The notes under the pieces: generated by a model
What the model was told of the DNA's origin: nothing
Databases searched by the model: none
The model's input: only the letters and a program-made list of their open reading frames with translations
Part shown: positions 9,349 through 21,409 of the stretch, piece after piece
Numbering within the stretch: the first letter of the stretch is position 1
Layout of the letters: every line of letters begins with the position of its first letter
Program-made: the position numbers and the translations under genes
Assembly (NCBI RefSeq): GCF_964204865.1
Contig: NC_135261.1
Location: 14,198,001-14,262,000, forward strand
Origin: Styela clava
Lineage: Eukaryota > Chordata > Ascidiacea > Stolidobranchia > Styelidae
Direction of reading: 5' to 3'
DNA: 64,000 nucleotides

Positions 9349-11933
9349 CAGGTGCGGACACCCGGGGAGGCGAAGGGGAGCGGTCGCCCCCCCAATAATT
9401 TCGCAAAAAATTTTTACACATGTTATTTCCGCCTTACAAAATTATCATGTTCGAAAAGTGCGATAGTCGAGCGCGATTAAACGGTTGTTAGTTACCGATA
9501 TTATAACTGTTTTCTTACAATAATGTAGACCAACGCGCTTTCGGAGCACCTTACTTTTTCGTGAAACATGCGCACCCGCACGGGTAATACTCCGTCTTCA
9601 AACGCACCGCCGATCACGCGCCACGGTTTTGCACAACTAATTACAATTTAATATGGTTTTCTTATTGTCAAAATATTTCAATAGTGTTATTGTTGGCACT
9701 TGCGAGAGAAGTGAAAGAGGCAAACTTTCTTTACAACAATTATTCATTATCGCTAAAACATTAAATAGATTTAAAGATTTAAACAATTTTCACCGCTGGA
9801 CGTATCTTTTCACGTTTTGGGTTTCGTGCAAGGCCCAGCATAATTTGCGGGCAAATATCAAAGCAATTAATATTTCTAAAAACGCTTATTCGACTTTTCA
9901 GACCACAGAAACTATCTGAAAAAGATATCCCCCCCCCCCTTGGGATTTTTTTAAAACCTGAAAAAGTCGTCAATAACGCGTTCAATTGCCTTTTGCTAAA
10001 ATCGCCGGTTGTTTTCATCATTGTGACCTGTTACGTTGGCGTTTATTCTCATTGAATCACATCTTTTCTACAAATTTGTGACACGATGACTATGATAATT
10101 ATTTTATATTTGTACTAGCACGGAATTTTGAACCCGGCAAGTTCATCGGCGAGATTCTAAAGACAAATGAAGGAGTAAAATCCGAGATCTATATTTTTTG
10201 ATTGAAAAGCAGCAATATAAAATACTAAAAATAAAACCGTAAACAATATAAGTTTTGTTGAGGCCCGCGACAGTTAAAAAACGCTTTTCTAGGCATCGAA
10301 AATCGCAAAATTTCGTGTTCCTACGGCACACATTATAGTTGGTTTCCGGTTGGCCTTCAAAAACATTTCGTTACTATCGAAACACAGTTAATTGTGGGCG
10401 GGATTTGACTTTTTATCCATTACTTTTAAGTTGACGTCGAAAATTTTCGTGTTGACTTTAAACAAGGTTGAGTACGCGACTTTGTCCCGGTTTGTGATGA
10501 TATATAAGAGATTTTTAAAGTATATTCGATTAATTTTTATTGTACTGAAATAAATTTTACTTCGTGAAAATTGACAGAAAATATACAGATTTTGCGAAAG
10601 GTTTTATTTTTAAAAATAATCCGAGTGGCAGCATTGCGATTGAGCGGAGTCAGTGTTACAAGTACATCTCAAATTTATCGAATTCGCAAAATAGCAAAAA
10701 TACGGATTAAAACAATATATAAACGGGCAGTTTACCACACATTTTTATGTCCGCGGACTGCCGTATAGTGTTTTAGAGGGGCTCTTGTTTTGTCGACGCA
10801 ACCGCAATTTTAATTGAAGACAATTAATTTAATAAATCAAGACATTTTAAATGTGCCCGTATCGGTCTTTGATTGATTACTTTGCACAAGTGAAAAATCA
10901 TTTTTCGTTGAAAAGTCGTCTCTTTTAACAAGTGGCGTAATCGCGGCGACTGTTCGGCGTGGATTTCGAGGCGGTGAATTTGTATTTTCGATTTACTTGT
11001 ATACTTTATAATTTTTTTCTTTGTATGAAGTAATATTGTACTATACGGGATTTTATATCAGATATCGAGATTTTTGTAACGGCGATAACGATATCGGAAG
11101 ATTGCAAAAATACGTATCAAAATTAAATAGATCTGGCAGCTTATTTCATATTTTTATGTCCACAAATCGACGTTGTATTTAGTTCACGAATATTTTTATT
11201 TTGACGTAAGAAGTCGCAACCGCGAGTTACGTTGAACACAATTAAATTAATAAATAGGGACATTTTAGAATCTCGTGGCTGACATGGATTGAATATTCTA
11301 CGCGACAGAAAAATCATTATACGCTTAAAAAGGCGGCTCTTTTAACGAGCGCATAATCGCGGTGACTGTTACAGACGGCAAAGGGAATTTCCGACTTTGA
11401 ACCCCCCCCCCCCCCCCTTTTTTTTTGAAAATCCTGGCTGCGCGCCTGAACTCGTGCCTGTTTATTTTCGAATTAAATTATGAATAAAAACCCTGCAAAG
11501 TCATTGCGTGAATCCTGAATGTTATTTCGAGTTCAAATGATGATTTAATAAATCGGCAATAATGGAAATTCTACTAGTCAAATCATCAAATGATATTTCC
11601 TTGGTAAAATTTAGGAAAAAATTCGCACAATAGCTTACCTTGTTTTGCATTTCTGATTTTACGAAACGGCGTTAGTGCGCTTTATGCAGAACTAGGAATT
11701 GAAACCCAATATGACTCCTCCAATTTGTCGTTTCTGTTTGTTAGCAAAAGCCGTGGGCTTATATTCAAGAAATTAGTTCAGTGACGCGCAAATTCCGTGT
11801 CCAAGCAAAGCAGCCTAGATATGCTAGGAGAATGACATCGACAGGTTATTGTTACGTGACAATACACGGCGCGGTGTTTTTCGGTAGGCGATCCAAGTTC
11901 GCCCCCCAAAATTAGGGAAAGTGTCCGCCCCTG
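9349..11933. mobile_element. Non-autonomous hAT element, 2,585 bp
   Basis: Starts CAGGTGCGGACACCCGGGG and ends GAAAGTGTCCGCCCCTG; the ends are inverted copies over CAGG(T/G)GCGGACAC and both are followed inward by a C-run/GGCGA motif. A perfect 8-bp duplication GTTACCAC flanks it (9341-9348, 11934-11941). No transposase is visible. The right half contains two diverged tandem copies of an about 420-bp segment (about 10490-10930 and 10930-11390), with shared AGTCG.CTCTTTTAAC and TAATCGCGG.GACTGTT blocks. A 26-bp C/T run lies at about 11401-11428. Confidence 0.85.
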
Positions 11934-11941
11934 GTTACCAC

Positions 11942-13080
11942 GTATTTAAATGAAAAGATGTAATTCCAAGCAACTAGGAAAGTCCGGCCTCTATAACGGA
12001 TACGAATGGACTGTAGAGAATGACATGAATATATCCATCTCATTTAATATTATGCTATATCGTACGTTGTTCGGCTCCTAATTATATTACTATATTACCA
12101 ATAAAAGCTTAGATACAACAAATACTTTATAGCCTAAATGTTAATCATCCAACAAGATGATTTATTTTGTTTTGCTTTTTGTATATACGGTATTTATTGT
12201 CCTTAGACAAGTTGAAACACGAGTAGATAAATGAATGTACCAACCTATCGAACGAGAAGTGCTAGTTGCACAATTTTAACTCAATAGATCCACCGTGAAT
12301 AAAAAATATATATAAATTGTATTTGAATACTTGCGTCCTTCAGTAAATTGCATTGTGGAAGATAAGATCAAATTTCATTATGAGCGCGGCGATTCCGTTA
12401 ATTTTGCACTTTTTACAGAATCACGGCACAGGAAGCTTTGTCAATAAATTAATATCAATTTTGTATAGGACAAATAACCAACCTATGGAAGAAGTTATGA
12501 AGTTCACTCTATCAAAATGAAACTGTATCGTCAATTCGTTTTAGTTTTACAGTTGTTCAAGTTTTGTAGTTTTTTGTTTTTTTGAAGGATTGCACTTATA
12601 GAATTATATGCTTTGAACGTCAGCTAGATGATTGAATTGTTTTGCTAACTTCTTGTTGTTAGGACTGAAATTGAGTAGCTAATTATGGTAAAGTTGTTTT
12701 GAGGTCATTCAATACTGTTAAATGAATTTTTGTACAGAAACATACATTGTGGAATATCAATCAGCATTGCTTTACAATAGAAAGATCTTGTATCGTTATT
12801 TTAGTTTTCATGTTGACGTATATTTTCAAGAATGTAATGAATATCATAATTTTTTTCAATATAGTCTCCATTGCCACATTTGTCTTCCTGGGATTCATAG
12901 CCATTTAAATATGTATAATATATTTGTCACTATTGGCTCGAGTGAGGGCTTCGAGTAGAGCTGCATTAATTCCGAATTTAATCTTCTTTCTTACTGTATA
13001 TTTTTATCTTTACACATAAATTAAGATGATGAAGACTCCAAATACTGACTTCCAATACTCATGAAGCTTCCAATACTGAC
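11942..13080. other. Upstream flank of the TPR-like gene
   Basis: AT-rich, no repeat or ORF of interest apart from a 78-codon ORF at 12722-12958 without recognisable content. The region just before the ATG at 13081 carries three direct CCAATACT(G/C)A/TCCAATACTCATGAAGCTTCC repeats (about 13035-13080). It should hold the promoter of the gene that starts at 13081, but I cannot point to a defined TATA box. Confidence 0.35.
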
Positions 13081-15067
13081 ATGGCAGAAGCAAATCCACC
13101 TGAAGAACTGCGGCTGGCAGCAGAGCCACGAGTTATTAACAATGTTTTCCACATTGGTGCAATACATAATGAATACCATCATCATCATGGAGATATAATA
13201 CATAATCACGTGTAAGTGATTCAACACTCCTAAAATATTATTATTTTTATTACTCAAATTACAAGCATTTCATGCGGGTGTTTGTAAACTCTACTAGTTG
13301 CCTAGTATTTTCCACCAAAGCTTCGCCGTTTTAATTTTGAATTCTGGATTTTGATTAGGACAATACCAGATGTATAAAAAGTTTGAATTAAAAAAGTATT
13401 GTTTCAACGCAAAAAAAGCATATTCAATACTCTACTGATCAGCTTATATGCAGATTTCCCAAAAGTTATAACATATATGATGTAACATTGATGCGTAATT
13501 CAAGGTCGGTTATGTAACGATTCTTGTACTTGATATTCCAGATCTCCACCTGCTCGCGGCATAGCTACTCAACTGGGTAAGTTATTGTACTATAAATATA
13601 TCAATAAGACGGAAATATCCTCAAAAAATGTATTTGTAATACTCAAGTGAATTGAATTTCCCAATCAAACCTATCTACCGACTTTTATCCTTATAATTTG
13701 TTGCCATAAACAACGGCTGTTCATGGTTGAAAGTAGGAATAACGACTCTCCATGGTCATAGAAAGCCAAACTTCTGGTGGAGGCACAGAAACGATGGACA
13801 GATATCAATTCAACGAAATGGCTGATGAAGGACACGAAGCACTTTTACATGAAAATGAAAAAGCTTCCAAATTTAGAATAATATGCTTCAATTTCGTATA
13901 TTTTTTTTTCTTGTCAAATCGGAGGTTCTGAATAGGTTCTTTCTTTGAGAAATTGACATTTATCAATATTAATCAACGCGCTATATGCCAAAACTCTACT
14001 TTCTGATTGGTTAGATTTAGACTTCGTGCTTTATGCTTGTTATAAAATGTCAACATATATCTTCAACTTTTTATTCGACAGTGGTTGCAATACCGGAAGA
14101 AATTAAAGACGATTGGGCCAACGTTTTATCAGTAGTTAGTAAAACATGGGAGACACTCTACAATAAAATAATGGTAGACATTCGCGACAAGAACATGAAA
14201 GGTGGAGACAGAGTGAGAAATGCTCTGGCTTCAATATGCAAACATCTGAAGACGCAAAGTTTAGAAGAACTTGTAATAGAAGATTATTTTGTGCGACAAT
14301 TTGTCGGTAAAGTAAAAGATGTAATGAACATGGGGAGTATATTAGCGGAAAAACAGTTGAATATTCTTTCTATCATCTGTTTTTATGTTGCTGCAAAACT
14401 GCATCACATCAGTACAAAACGCAATTTCTCTGTTCTGGGAATAAAGGAGACTGTAGAAAAAATAACATTAATTATTAAGAAAATCACCAAAGAGGACAAC
14501 ATGATGGAAAAAGTCATTCACTGTTGTGTTCTACCCCTCCTGCTGGAGATGTCTGAGTTGGTACCATGCGTTGCAGATGCAGAGCCAAAAGTGAAATTTA
14601 TTAACGAAGTCTGGTGTTTATATAACGTCGCTCTCTGCTATTACTACTGTGATATTCGAGAGAAATCTGTGACGGTCAACTTATCCGTCACTCAACTTAT
14701 GGAAAAGGAATATAACAACGACGCCGTCAAACGTCGAGTATTCGGACATTGTCATCACAATGCTGCACTTGCTTACAGCGAAAACAATCAATTTGGTGAA
14801 GCAATTGAACATTACAGGGTGGCCGTCGAGTCTTATGAGAAAGCCACTGATTGGGCCAGTGAAAACCATATGAATGAAAAAGTCAAACTCACGAAAGAAT
14901 ATCTGAGAAGAGCAGAATACGCAAAAATTGACATATATATAATTATATACATGAAAACACGTTTCACTTGTTCTATTACGTACAGTTCAGTGTTAATGAA
15001 TAGACTGCTAATAACCAGAGTAAAGTGTAAAAAAAAGTTAGACCAGCGCCAAAGCTTAAGTAGCTGA
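13081..15067 (+). CDS. TPR-like gene, copy 1, multi-exon, C exon damaged
   Basis: Exon A 13081-13211 starts at an ATG and ends at a consensus GTAAGT donor, phase 2. Exon B 13542-13576 has a TTGATATTCCAG acceptor and GTAAGT donor, enters phase 2 and leaves phase 1. Exon C starts at 13762 in phase 1 (ESQTSGGGTETMDRYQ..). Exon D, 14082-15067, follows TTTTATTCGACAG and opens VAIPEEIKDDWANV. The N-terminal part contains INNVFHIGAIHNEYHHHHG, then SPPARGIATQ. Exon D is helical, with TPR-like pairs near its end (NVALCYYY..; HHNAALAYSENNQFGEAIEHY). Compared with copy 3, a 25-bp deletion after KASKF removes the exon C donor, and a 1-bp change shifts the last ~40 codons, so this copy may be non-functional although exon D is uninterrupted. 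The role is unknown; a signalling or scaffold protein is an inference. Confidence 0.65.
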
Positions 15068-15333
15068 ATGTGGTAATTTTGTTTTTTCGTCCTTGCTCGG
15101 AATTATTCACAAAACTTAATATTTATATTCAATATACTTTCTAATATTTTGTGTTTAAATGAAAAATGCTATTCAGAACAATGTAGATGATTGCTTTGTA
15201 TACAAGTGTAGGTGATGGCGAATCTAGCTTCAGAATGTGCTATATCTTTGCATATACACGTTTTGCTATTCAAATGCATTAGCAGTTTTATACAAATAAA
15301 AATGAATCGAAAATTGCTCGGTTCAACAGTTTA
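15068..15333. other. 3' flank of TPR-like copy 1
   Basis: Repeated almost unchanged after copy 2 (17570-17850) and copy 3 (31800-32070). It carries AATAAAAATGAATC at about 15296, a candidate polyadenylation signal present in all three. The repetition shows the duplicated unit includes 3' flank. Confidence 0.5.
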
Positions 15334-15988
15334 TGTGTGATGCGTGGTTCTTCTATTACGGGGTCTGTTTATAAATACGCTACAATTATTGAGGCCAAAA
15401 GACTGCTGCAATTTCAGGGATTGGCAAATTAGAAGGCGTGCCAGTACGGAATTTAGATTGATCTTGGAGATTTGGACTTCAGTTATTACATATATATTCT
15501 GACTTATTTTTCCTCCAAAAGAAATATCTTATTGATTATCTTATACTCTTACTTTTGATAACAGCATTGGTTTGCTCCATAACCGTATGTATTGTATCAC
15601 AATCTTGTAAGGTTTTACACTGGTAATGGAGTAGGGAGTTCTAATGATTATGAGAGTATGGTATCGTAACATTGGCTAGGGAAATTTGTAATTATCTAAC
15701 AACAATGTGCTATTAACACGACCTTAGTAATGATGCTTCCAATACCATTAGGAAGCGACTATAGTACTTAATTAGGTTAGGACGCGATATGATAAATGAT
15801 TTCCAACGAAACAGTTTGATCCCGAAATGACGGTTCATTTACCTCACACTTCTCAACGTGGTCCAAGTAGACCCACAGGGGTCCAAAGCGGGAACTCAGG
15901 GGGTCAACAGATAAAGTGCTAATTATATTAATAAGTTGTTAATATTAATAAGTTGTTGCTCTTCTCGTTTGTTGTTGGATAAACTGAA

Positions 15989-17414
15989 ATGAATGGAAGA
16001 GAAAATGTTAGATTAGTGCTTGGATTAAAATTGGATCTTGATGTTAGTTACAAAGTTCTCACTGAGACTTCTGTTAGTCCTTTATCAATAAATGTAACTT
16101 GTTCCCAATCCCAAACAAACCTTTCTACCGATTTTCATCTTTATATGTGTTGCCATGAACAACGGCTGTTCATGCTTGAAAGTAGGAATAACGACTCTCT
16201 GTGGTCACAGAAAGAAAAACTTCTGGCGGAGGCACAGAAACGATGGACAGATATCAAATCAACAAAATGGCTGATAAAGGACACGAAGCACTTTTACATG
16301 AAAATGAAGAAGCGTCCAAATTTATCAGCATATACCGGAAAGAAGTTACAGAATAATATGGTTCAATTTTGCATATTTTTTTTTCTTGTCAAATCAGATG
16401 TTCTGAATAAGTTCTTTTTATTTTGAGAAATTGACATTTATCAATATTAATCAACGTGCTATATGTCAAAACTATACTGGTTGATTGGTTAGATTTAGAC
16501 TTTGTGCTCTATGCTTGTTATAAAATGTCAACATATATCTTCAACTTTTTATTCGACAGTGGTTGCAATACCGGAAGAAATTAAAGACGATTGGGCCAAC
16601 GTTTCATCAGTAGTTAGTAAAACATGGGAGACACTCTACAATAAGATAATGGTAGACAGACATTCGCGACAAGAACATGGAAGGTGGAGACAGAGTGAGA
16701 AATGCTCTGGCTTCAATATGCAAACATCTGAAGACGCAAAGTTTAGAAGAACTTGTAATAGAAGATGATTTTTTGCGACAATTTGTTGGTAAAGTAAAAG
16801 ATGTAATGAACATGGGGAGTATATTAGAGGAAAAACAGTTGAATATTCTTTCTATCATCTGTTTTTATGTTGCTTCCAAACTCCATCACATCAGTACAAA
16901 ACGCAATTTCTCTGTTCTGGGAATAAAGGAGACTGTAGAAAAAATAACATCAATTATTAAGAAAATCACCAAAGAGGACAAAATGATGAAAAAAGTCATT
17001 CACTGTTGTGTTCCACCCCTCCTGCTGGAGATGTCTGAGTTGGTACCATGCGTTGCAGATGACGAGTCAAAAGTGAAATTCATTAACAAAGTCTGGTGTT
17101 TATATAACGTCGCTCTCTGCTATTACTACTGTGATATTCGAGAGAAATCTGTGTCGGTCAACTTATCCGTCATTCAACTTATGGAAAAAGAATATAACAA
17201 CGATGCCGTAAAACGTCGAGTATTCAGACATTGTCATCACAATGCTGCAATTGCCTACAGCGAAAACAATGAATTTGGCGAAGCAATTGAACATTACAGG
17301 TTGGCCGTCGAGTCTTATAAGAAAGCCACTGATTGGGCCAATGAAATTCATAGGAATGAAAAAGTCAAACGCACGAAAAAATATCTGAGAAAAACAGACG
17401 TTCGCAAAAATTGA
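15989..17414 (+). pseudogene. TPR-like gene, copy 2, frameshifted
   Basis: Exon C homologue 16211-16345 (acceptor GTGGTCACAG) and exon D homologue 16560-17414 (stop TGA after ..KTDVRKN). Exon D has four extra bases (GACAGACA against GACA in copy 1) at about 16655, splitting it into 16560-16768 and the 16677-17414 frame. The exon C donor reads AAG|TTACAG where copy 3 has AAG|GTACAG. Exons A and B are absent. A 145-codon ORF (15989-16426) begins MNGRENVRLVLGLKLD and overlaps exon C in another frame; homologous sequence in copy 1 is intronic, so I do not take it as the product. Two lesions make this a probable pseudogene. Confidence 0.65.
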
Positions 17415-18260
17415 CATATATGAAAACATATTTCTATTGTTCTAATACCTAATTACTATCTCTCGAACTCAATATCTCAATAAGCACTGCAAATATTATT
17501 CAAAAGTATAATAGCAATAATTGCCCAGTTCAGTGGTAATGAATTGACTGCTAACAACCAGAGTAAAATGTGAAATAAATGTGGGTATTTTTGTTTTTTC
17601 GTCTTGCTCGGAATTATTCACAAAACTTAATAATTATAATCAATATACTTTCTGATATTTTGTGTTTAAATGAAAAATGCTATTTAGAACAATGTAGATG
17701 ATTGCTTTGTATACAAGTGTAGGTGATGATGAATCTGGCTTGAGAATGTGCTCTATCTATGCCTATACACGTTTTGCTATTTAAATGCATGACCAGTTTC
17801 ATACAAATAAAAATGAATCTAAAATTCCTCGGTTTAACAGTTTATGTGTGACGCGTGGCTCTTCTCCTACGTGGTTTGTTTATAAAAAAGCTGCAATTAA
17901 TGAGCCCAAGAGGCTGCGGCAACTTCGTGGAATGACAAATTAGAAGGCGTGGCAGTATGGAATTTATTTTGGTCTTGGAGTTGTTGACATTAGTTATTAC
18001 ATATATTATTCTGACTTATTTTTGCACCAATAGAAATACCTCATTGATAATCTCATACTCCTACTTTTGATAACAGCATTAGTTTACCCAATAACAGTAT
18101 GTATTGTATCACAATCTTGTAAGGTTTTAAACTGGCAATGGAGTAGGGAGTTCAAATGATTATGAGAGTAGGGTATCATAACATTGGCTAACGAAAAAAA
18201 AACGTCATTTGTAAATATCTAACAACACTGAGCTATTAATACGACCTTAGTAATGATAAA
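17415..18260. other. 3' flank of TPR-like copy 2
   Basis: Contains the same AATAAAAATGAATC (about 17808) and downstream sequence as copy 1, then a stretch (about 17930-18240) homologous to 15420-15730. This shows an older ~2.5-kb tandem duplication of the gene plus flanks inside the larger event. No separate gene. Confidence 0.5.
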
Positions 18261-18656
18261 AGAGTCCAGCTGCACACTAACACAAATATATTTCTGTAAC
18301 GTTTCGTACAAATATCAGTGGAGCTCATTTCAGATGTGATTAAAAAAAAAAGTTTTATTATTGCATTTACGAAAATGATGGGTAACTAAATGTAATTAAA
18401 ATTATGGGCACTTAGAGAATCACGAACATCTGAAATGAGCTCCACTGATATTTGTGGTTCTAATTTTCCCATCATTACTTCTACGGCTAAATGCAAATTA
18501 AATGTTTATGCAATACGTCATAATTGATTTGATGTTTCAAATTCATTTACCAAATTTATTTCTTGCCATTGTTGTAAACTGTTGTCTGAGGAAGTCTGAC
18601 TCTGGTCGGACGAAACGGTACAGAAATACATTTGTGATAGTGTGCAGCTGGACTCT
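18261..18656. mobile_element. Foldback MITE flanked by TTAA-like ends
   Basis: Outer inverted repeats of about 45 bp begin AGAGTCCAGCTGCACACTA and end TGTGCAGCTGGACTCT. A second internal inverted pair is GATATTTGT-type: ATATCAGTGGAGCTCATTTC and its complement, about 100 bp apart. The right flank is TTAA; the left flank here is ATAA but TTAA in the duplicate at 32488-32885. The superfamily is not certain; TTAA would suggest piggyBac-like movement, but the terminal bases are not typical. No coding sequence. Confidence 0.75.
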
Positions 18657-19169
18657 TTAATTGAATAGAATAGTCATGTTTATTCCAGCTACAGTATCCT
18701 TGCAGTATACGCATACGGATCCACTAGCATAAAGGCATAGAGAAAAGATAGGAAGTTAGGCTCGCGCAACCCAACTCAAACTTAGTAATGATGCTGCTAA
18801 TACTATCAAAAAGCGACTATAATACCTCAAAATAATAAAATAAAATGAGGAATGAATTTGGTTAGGATGCAATACGATAAATGATTTCCAAAGAAATAGT
18901 TTTTTTCCCGAAATGAAGTCTTTTATTTACGTCAAGGGTTCCCACAGTGCGATTTTACGGTACAGATAAAGTGCTAATTATATTAATAAGTACATTTATT
19001 TCATTAATAAAAGTTTTTGCACTTCTCATATGTTGTTGGAAAAACTGAAATAATCGGAAGAGCACCTGTTAGATTAGTACTTGGATTAGTGTTAAATTGG
19101 ATCTTGACGCTTGTGAATAACGAGCATTCAAAAAGTTCTCACTGAGACTTCTGTTCAATTCAATTCAAC
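18657..19169. other. Remnant of another TPR-unit leader
   Basis: About 18780-19150 resembles the leader of TPR copies 2 and 3: CTTAGTAATGATGCT.CTAATAC, GATAAATGATTTCCAA, CAGATAAAGTGCTAATTATATTA, then TTAGATTAGTACTTGGATTAG and CTCACTGAGACTTCTGTT. After that the homology stops, so this is the truncated start of a fourth tandem unit. Confidence 0.5.
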
Positions 19170-19382
19170 TTGAATTTATTTAAAGATGATGAGTTGGGAA
19201 GCCCTGAGTTACGTTATCTCATTGCTCGAAACTCAAAATCTAGCATGGAATCGCGAAGGTTTAGCAATAGATCAGACAATAAGGTGGAAAACATTAGAAC
19301 AGTTTTAACCAACATACAACTTAAGAGATTGGAAGAAGATTATTCATTTTTTATTATGTTCTTGGCAGTATTCTTTTCTTGA
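19170..19382 (+). CDS. Unrecognised 70-codon ORF
   Basis: It starts with TTG rather than ATG and reads FKDDELGSPELRYLIARNSK..., with a charged middle and a hydrophobic FFIMFLAVFFS tail. It is open in the duplicate (33410-33622) with two amino-acid differences, but that duplication is too recent to be evidence of selection. It follows directly after the leader-like remnant. It may be an exon; no domain is recognised. Confidence 0.2.
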   Translation: MNLFKDDELGSPELRYLIARNSKSSMESRRFSNRSDNKVENIRTVLTNIQLKRLEEDYSFFIMFLAVFFS

Positions 19383-20491
19383 TGTTGACGGCTTCCGCTT
19401 TGATTTTGCTAACGTGTGCTATGCGAAAGTCGCCATGTACAACTATTACAGTAACGGTATTCACGTTTACGGCTGATCCAGCTTGATCAATTTCAACTCA
19501 TAAGTCACATTCAGTTGAATTTAATTAATCTAAGATCATCGCGTAGTCCATATGAAATTTGATACATTCTAATATAAATAATTATAGAATGACGCCTTCT
19601 GTTTAGTGCAGGGGTTTTTGCGTATAAACAGTGTTTCTTAACTTGGGTTCGATCGAATCGCTGGGGTGCGATGAAGCTTTTCCATGGGTTCGACGAAGGT
19701 CCACTGAAACAGTTGTATATTATGAGATCATCACCCAGCGTACTAATTATACAAAAAGATCTGTAGTTTATAGCAGATATATAAGTTTACACGTTTAAGC
19801 AACTCATAAAATAGCCGCGTGTAGCTTCGCATAGATAGTAGATACACGTTTTATTGGATCTGTCAATGACTGTCACACATAAGTTTTTTCAATACAATTC
19901 ATCGAGAACACATATTGCCACATATATCGTGCGCTGGGTGCACGTACTTCTCGGTGATAGCGTTTTGCGATGCTTTCTGCTTGTGAGCACGAGATATCGT
20001 AAGTATTTATGACAAACCTAGAAGGTTTAAGTTAATATTTGCGTGAACGACATCTTCATTCATAATCGACTAATAAAATGTAACTCAGTTTTACTAATGA
20101 GTGGAAATAAGAAGATAAGTGTACGTAAATAAATATAATATCAAGGCATGTTTGAATTTAAAGTACTGTTTGTGGCAAAGATTTCCAAGCAAAGTGGCAG
20201 AGCAAAGATATTTTGATTTCCCTTAAACAAAAAAGCACGCAAAACAACACAATGAATACACAGTGAATTGAGAAAATCGGTTGTTATCTTGGGTGTCATC
20301 TCATAGCCATTACGTATTTTCTAGACAATCTCAATATGGTGCTGAGTCATATGGTATCTCTATTTCTACAAAACAATGGACAAAAGCCCTTATCCAATTT
20401 TGAAGGTTGACTCAAGCTACCAACGTTTTTGAGGCATAATATCATCTTTCGTGTCTAAAAAAATGCAATATTTTCTTTATTAGTATTTGGC
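19383..20491. other. Gene-free stretch with a hAT-like terminus
   Basis: A CAGTGTTTCTTAACTTGGGTTC motif at about 19631 is a typical hAT terminal sequence; a matching right end is not found. The remainder is AT-rich and is repeated at 33623-34718. Confidence 0.35.
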
Positions 20492-20499
20492 CTTCACAC

Positions 20500-21300
20500 T
20501 AGAGGTGTAGCGATGTACCGGTATCGGCGATATCTGCCAATTTTTCGGTATCCGAAGTGTATCGGTATCGGCTAAGTTTGGACCGATATTTCCGATATAT
20601 ATATTTAGCTTCTAAATATCATTCAGAATGTTTTAAAAAAATAGGTTAGAATACTAATCTTGAAAATTATTTTTTGTTTGGATAGATCATGATTTATGAG
20701 CGATTGCACGTTCCGTTCCCACACCCGCTGACTGACCTGTTTTAAGCCATTTATCAGTCAAACTGGGTCAATCAATTTGGGTATTTTCTCTACCGAATTT
20801 TTATATTAAAATTTCTAATATTACATGGTAATTATGGAGAATTATATCAATCGAATATTAATGGATGTTCCGATGTGTAAAATTCAAAATACGACGTTAT
20901 ATTGGCCCAAAATCCTACGCACGTTACTCAATGTATCAGTTTCATACGATAAGTAGGCTAAACATTTTTTTTTTTACCACCAACAGTAGCCAAATCCTAC
21001 TAGTTTTCTAATAAAGCACCGAGATAACTAGCGCCAGTTCTCAATGCATCTGAACCAATTAACGCATTTGGATCCCAAACATCTACATCTTATTATGTGA
21101 CATTCCTCTTTTTTGATCCGAAAAAATGTGCACTATTAATAATGCTCAAAGACTATTGTTTTAAGCCGTCCGCCCAGCACAATTGAGGTGATAATTACAT
21201 AGTATCGGAATATCGGTCGTTTCCGAATATCGGCGTATCAGTATCGGATTTTTTAACTGGTATCGGTATCGGCGGCAAAAGTGGTATCGGTACATCTCTA
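20500..21300. mobile_element. Non-autonomous hAT element, 801 bp
   Basis: Ends TAGAGGTGTA and TACATCTCTA are inverted (one mismatch) and flanked by a perfect 8-bp duplication CTTCACAC (20492-20499, 21301-21308). The subterminal regions on both sides are packed with GGTATCGG/CCGATA-type repeats, the expected transposase-binding arrangement. No ORF of size. The duplicate is 34727-35501, and an inverted relative lies at 61793-62630. Confidence 0.85.
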
Positions 21301-21409
21301 CTTCACACCCGCTTTTTCACTCAACTTATAGAGAACTTGCACGGGTCACGTGACTTTGTTTACTGGACGGCAAAAAAACAAAAACGTCCATTTGGCTCCT
21401 GTCAGTTGT

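Noticed and set aside
14033-14082. ATG at 14033 as the start of the TPR-like protein
   Set aside because: It lies in the intron before a strong TTTTATTCGACAG acceptor, and phase from exon C matches entry at 14082.
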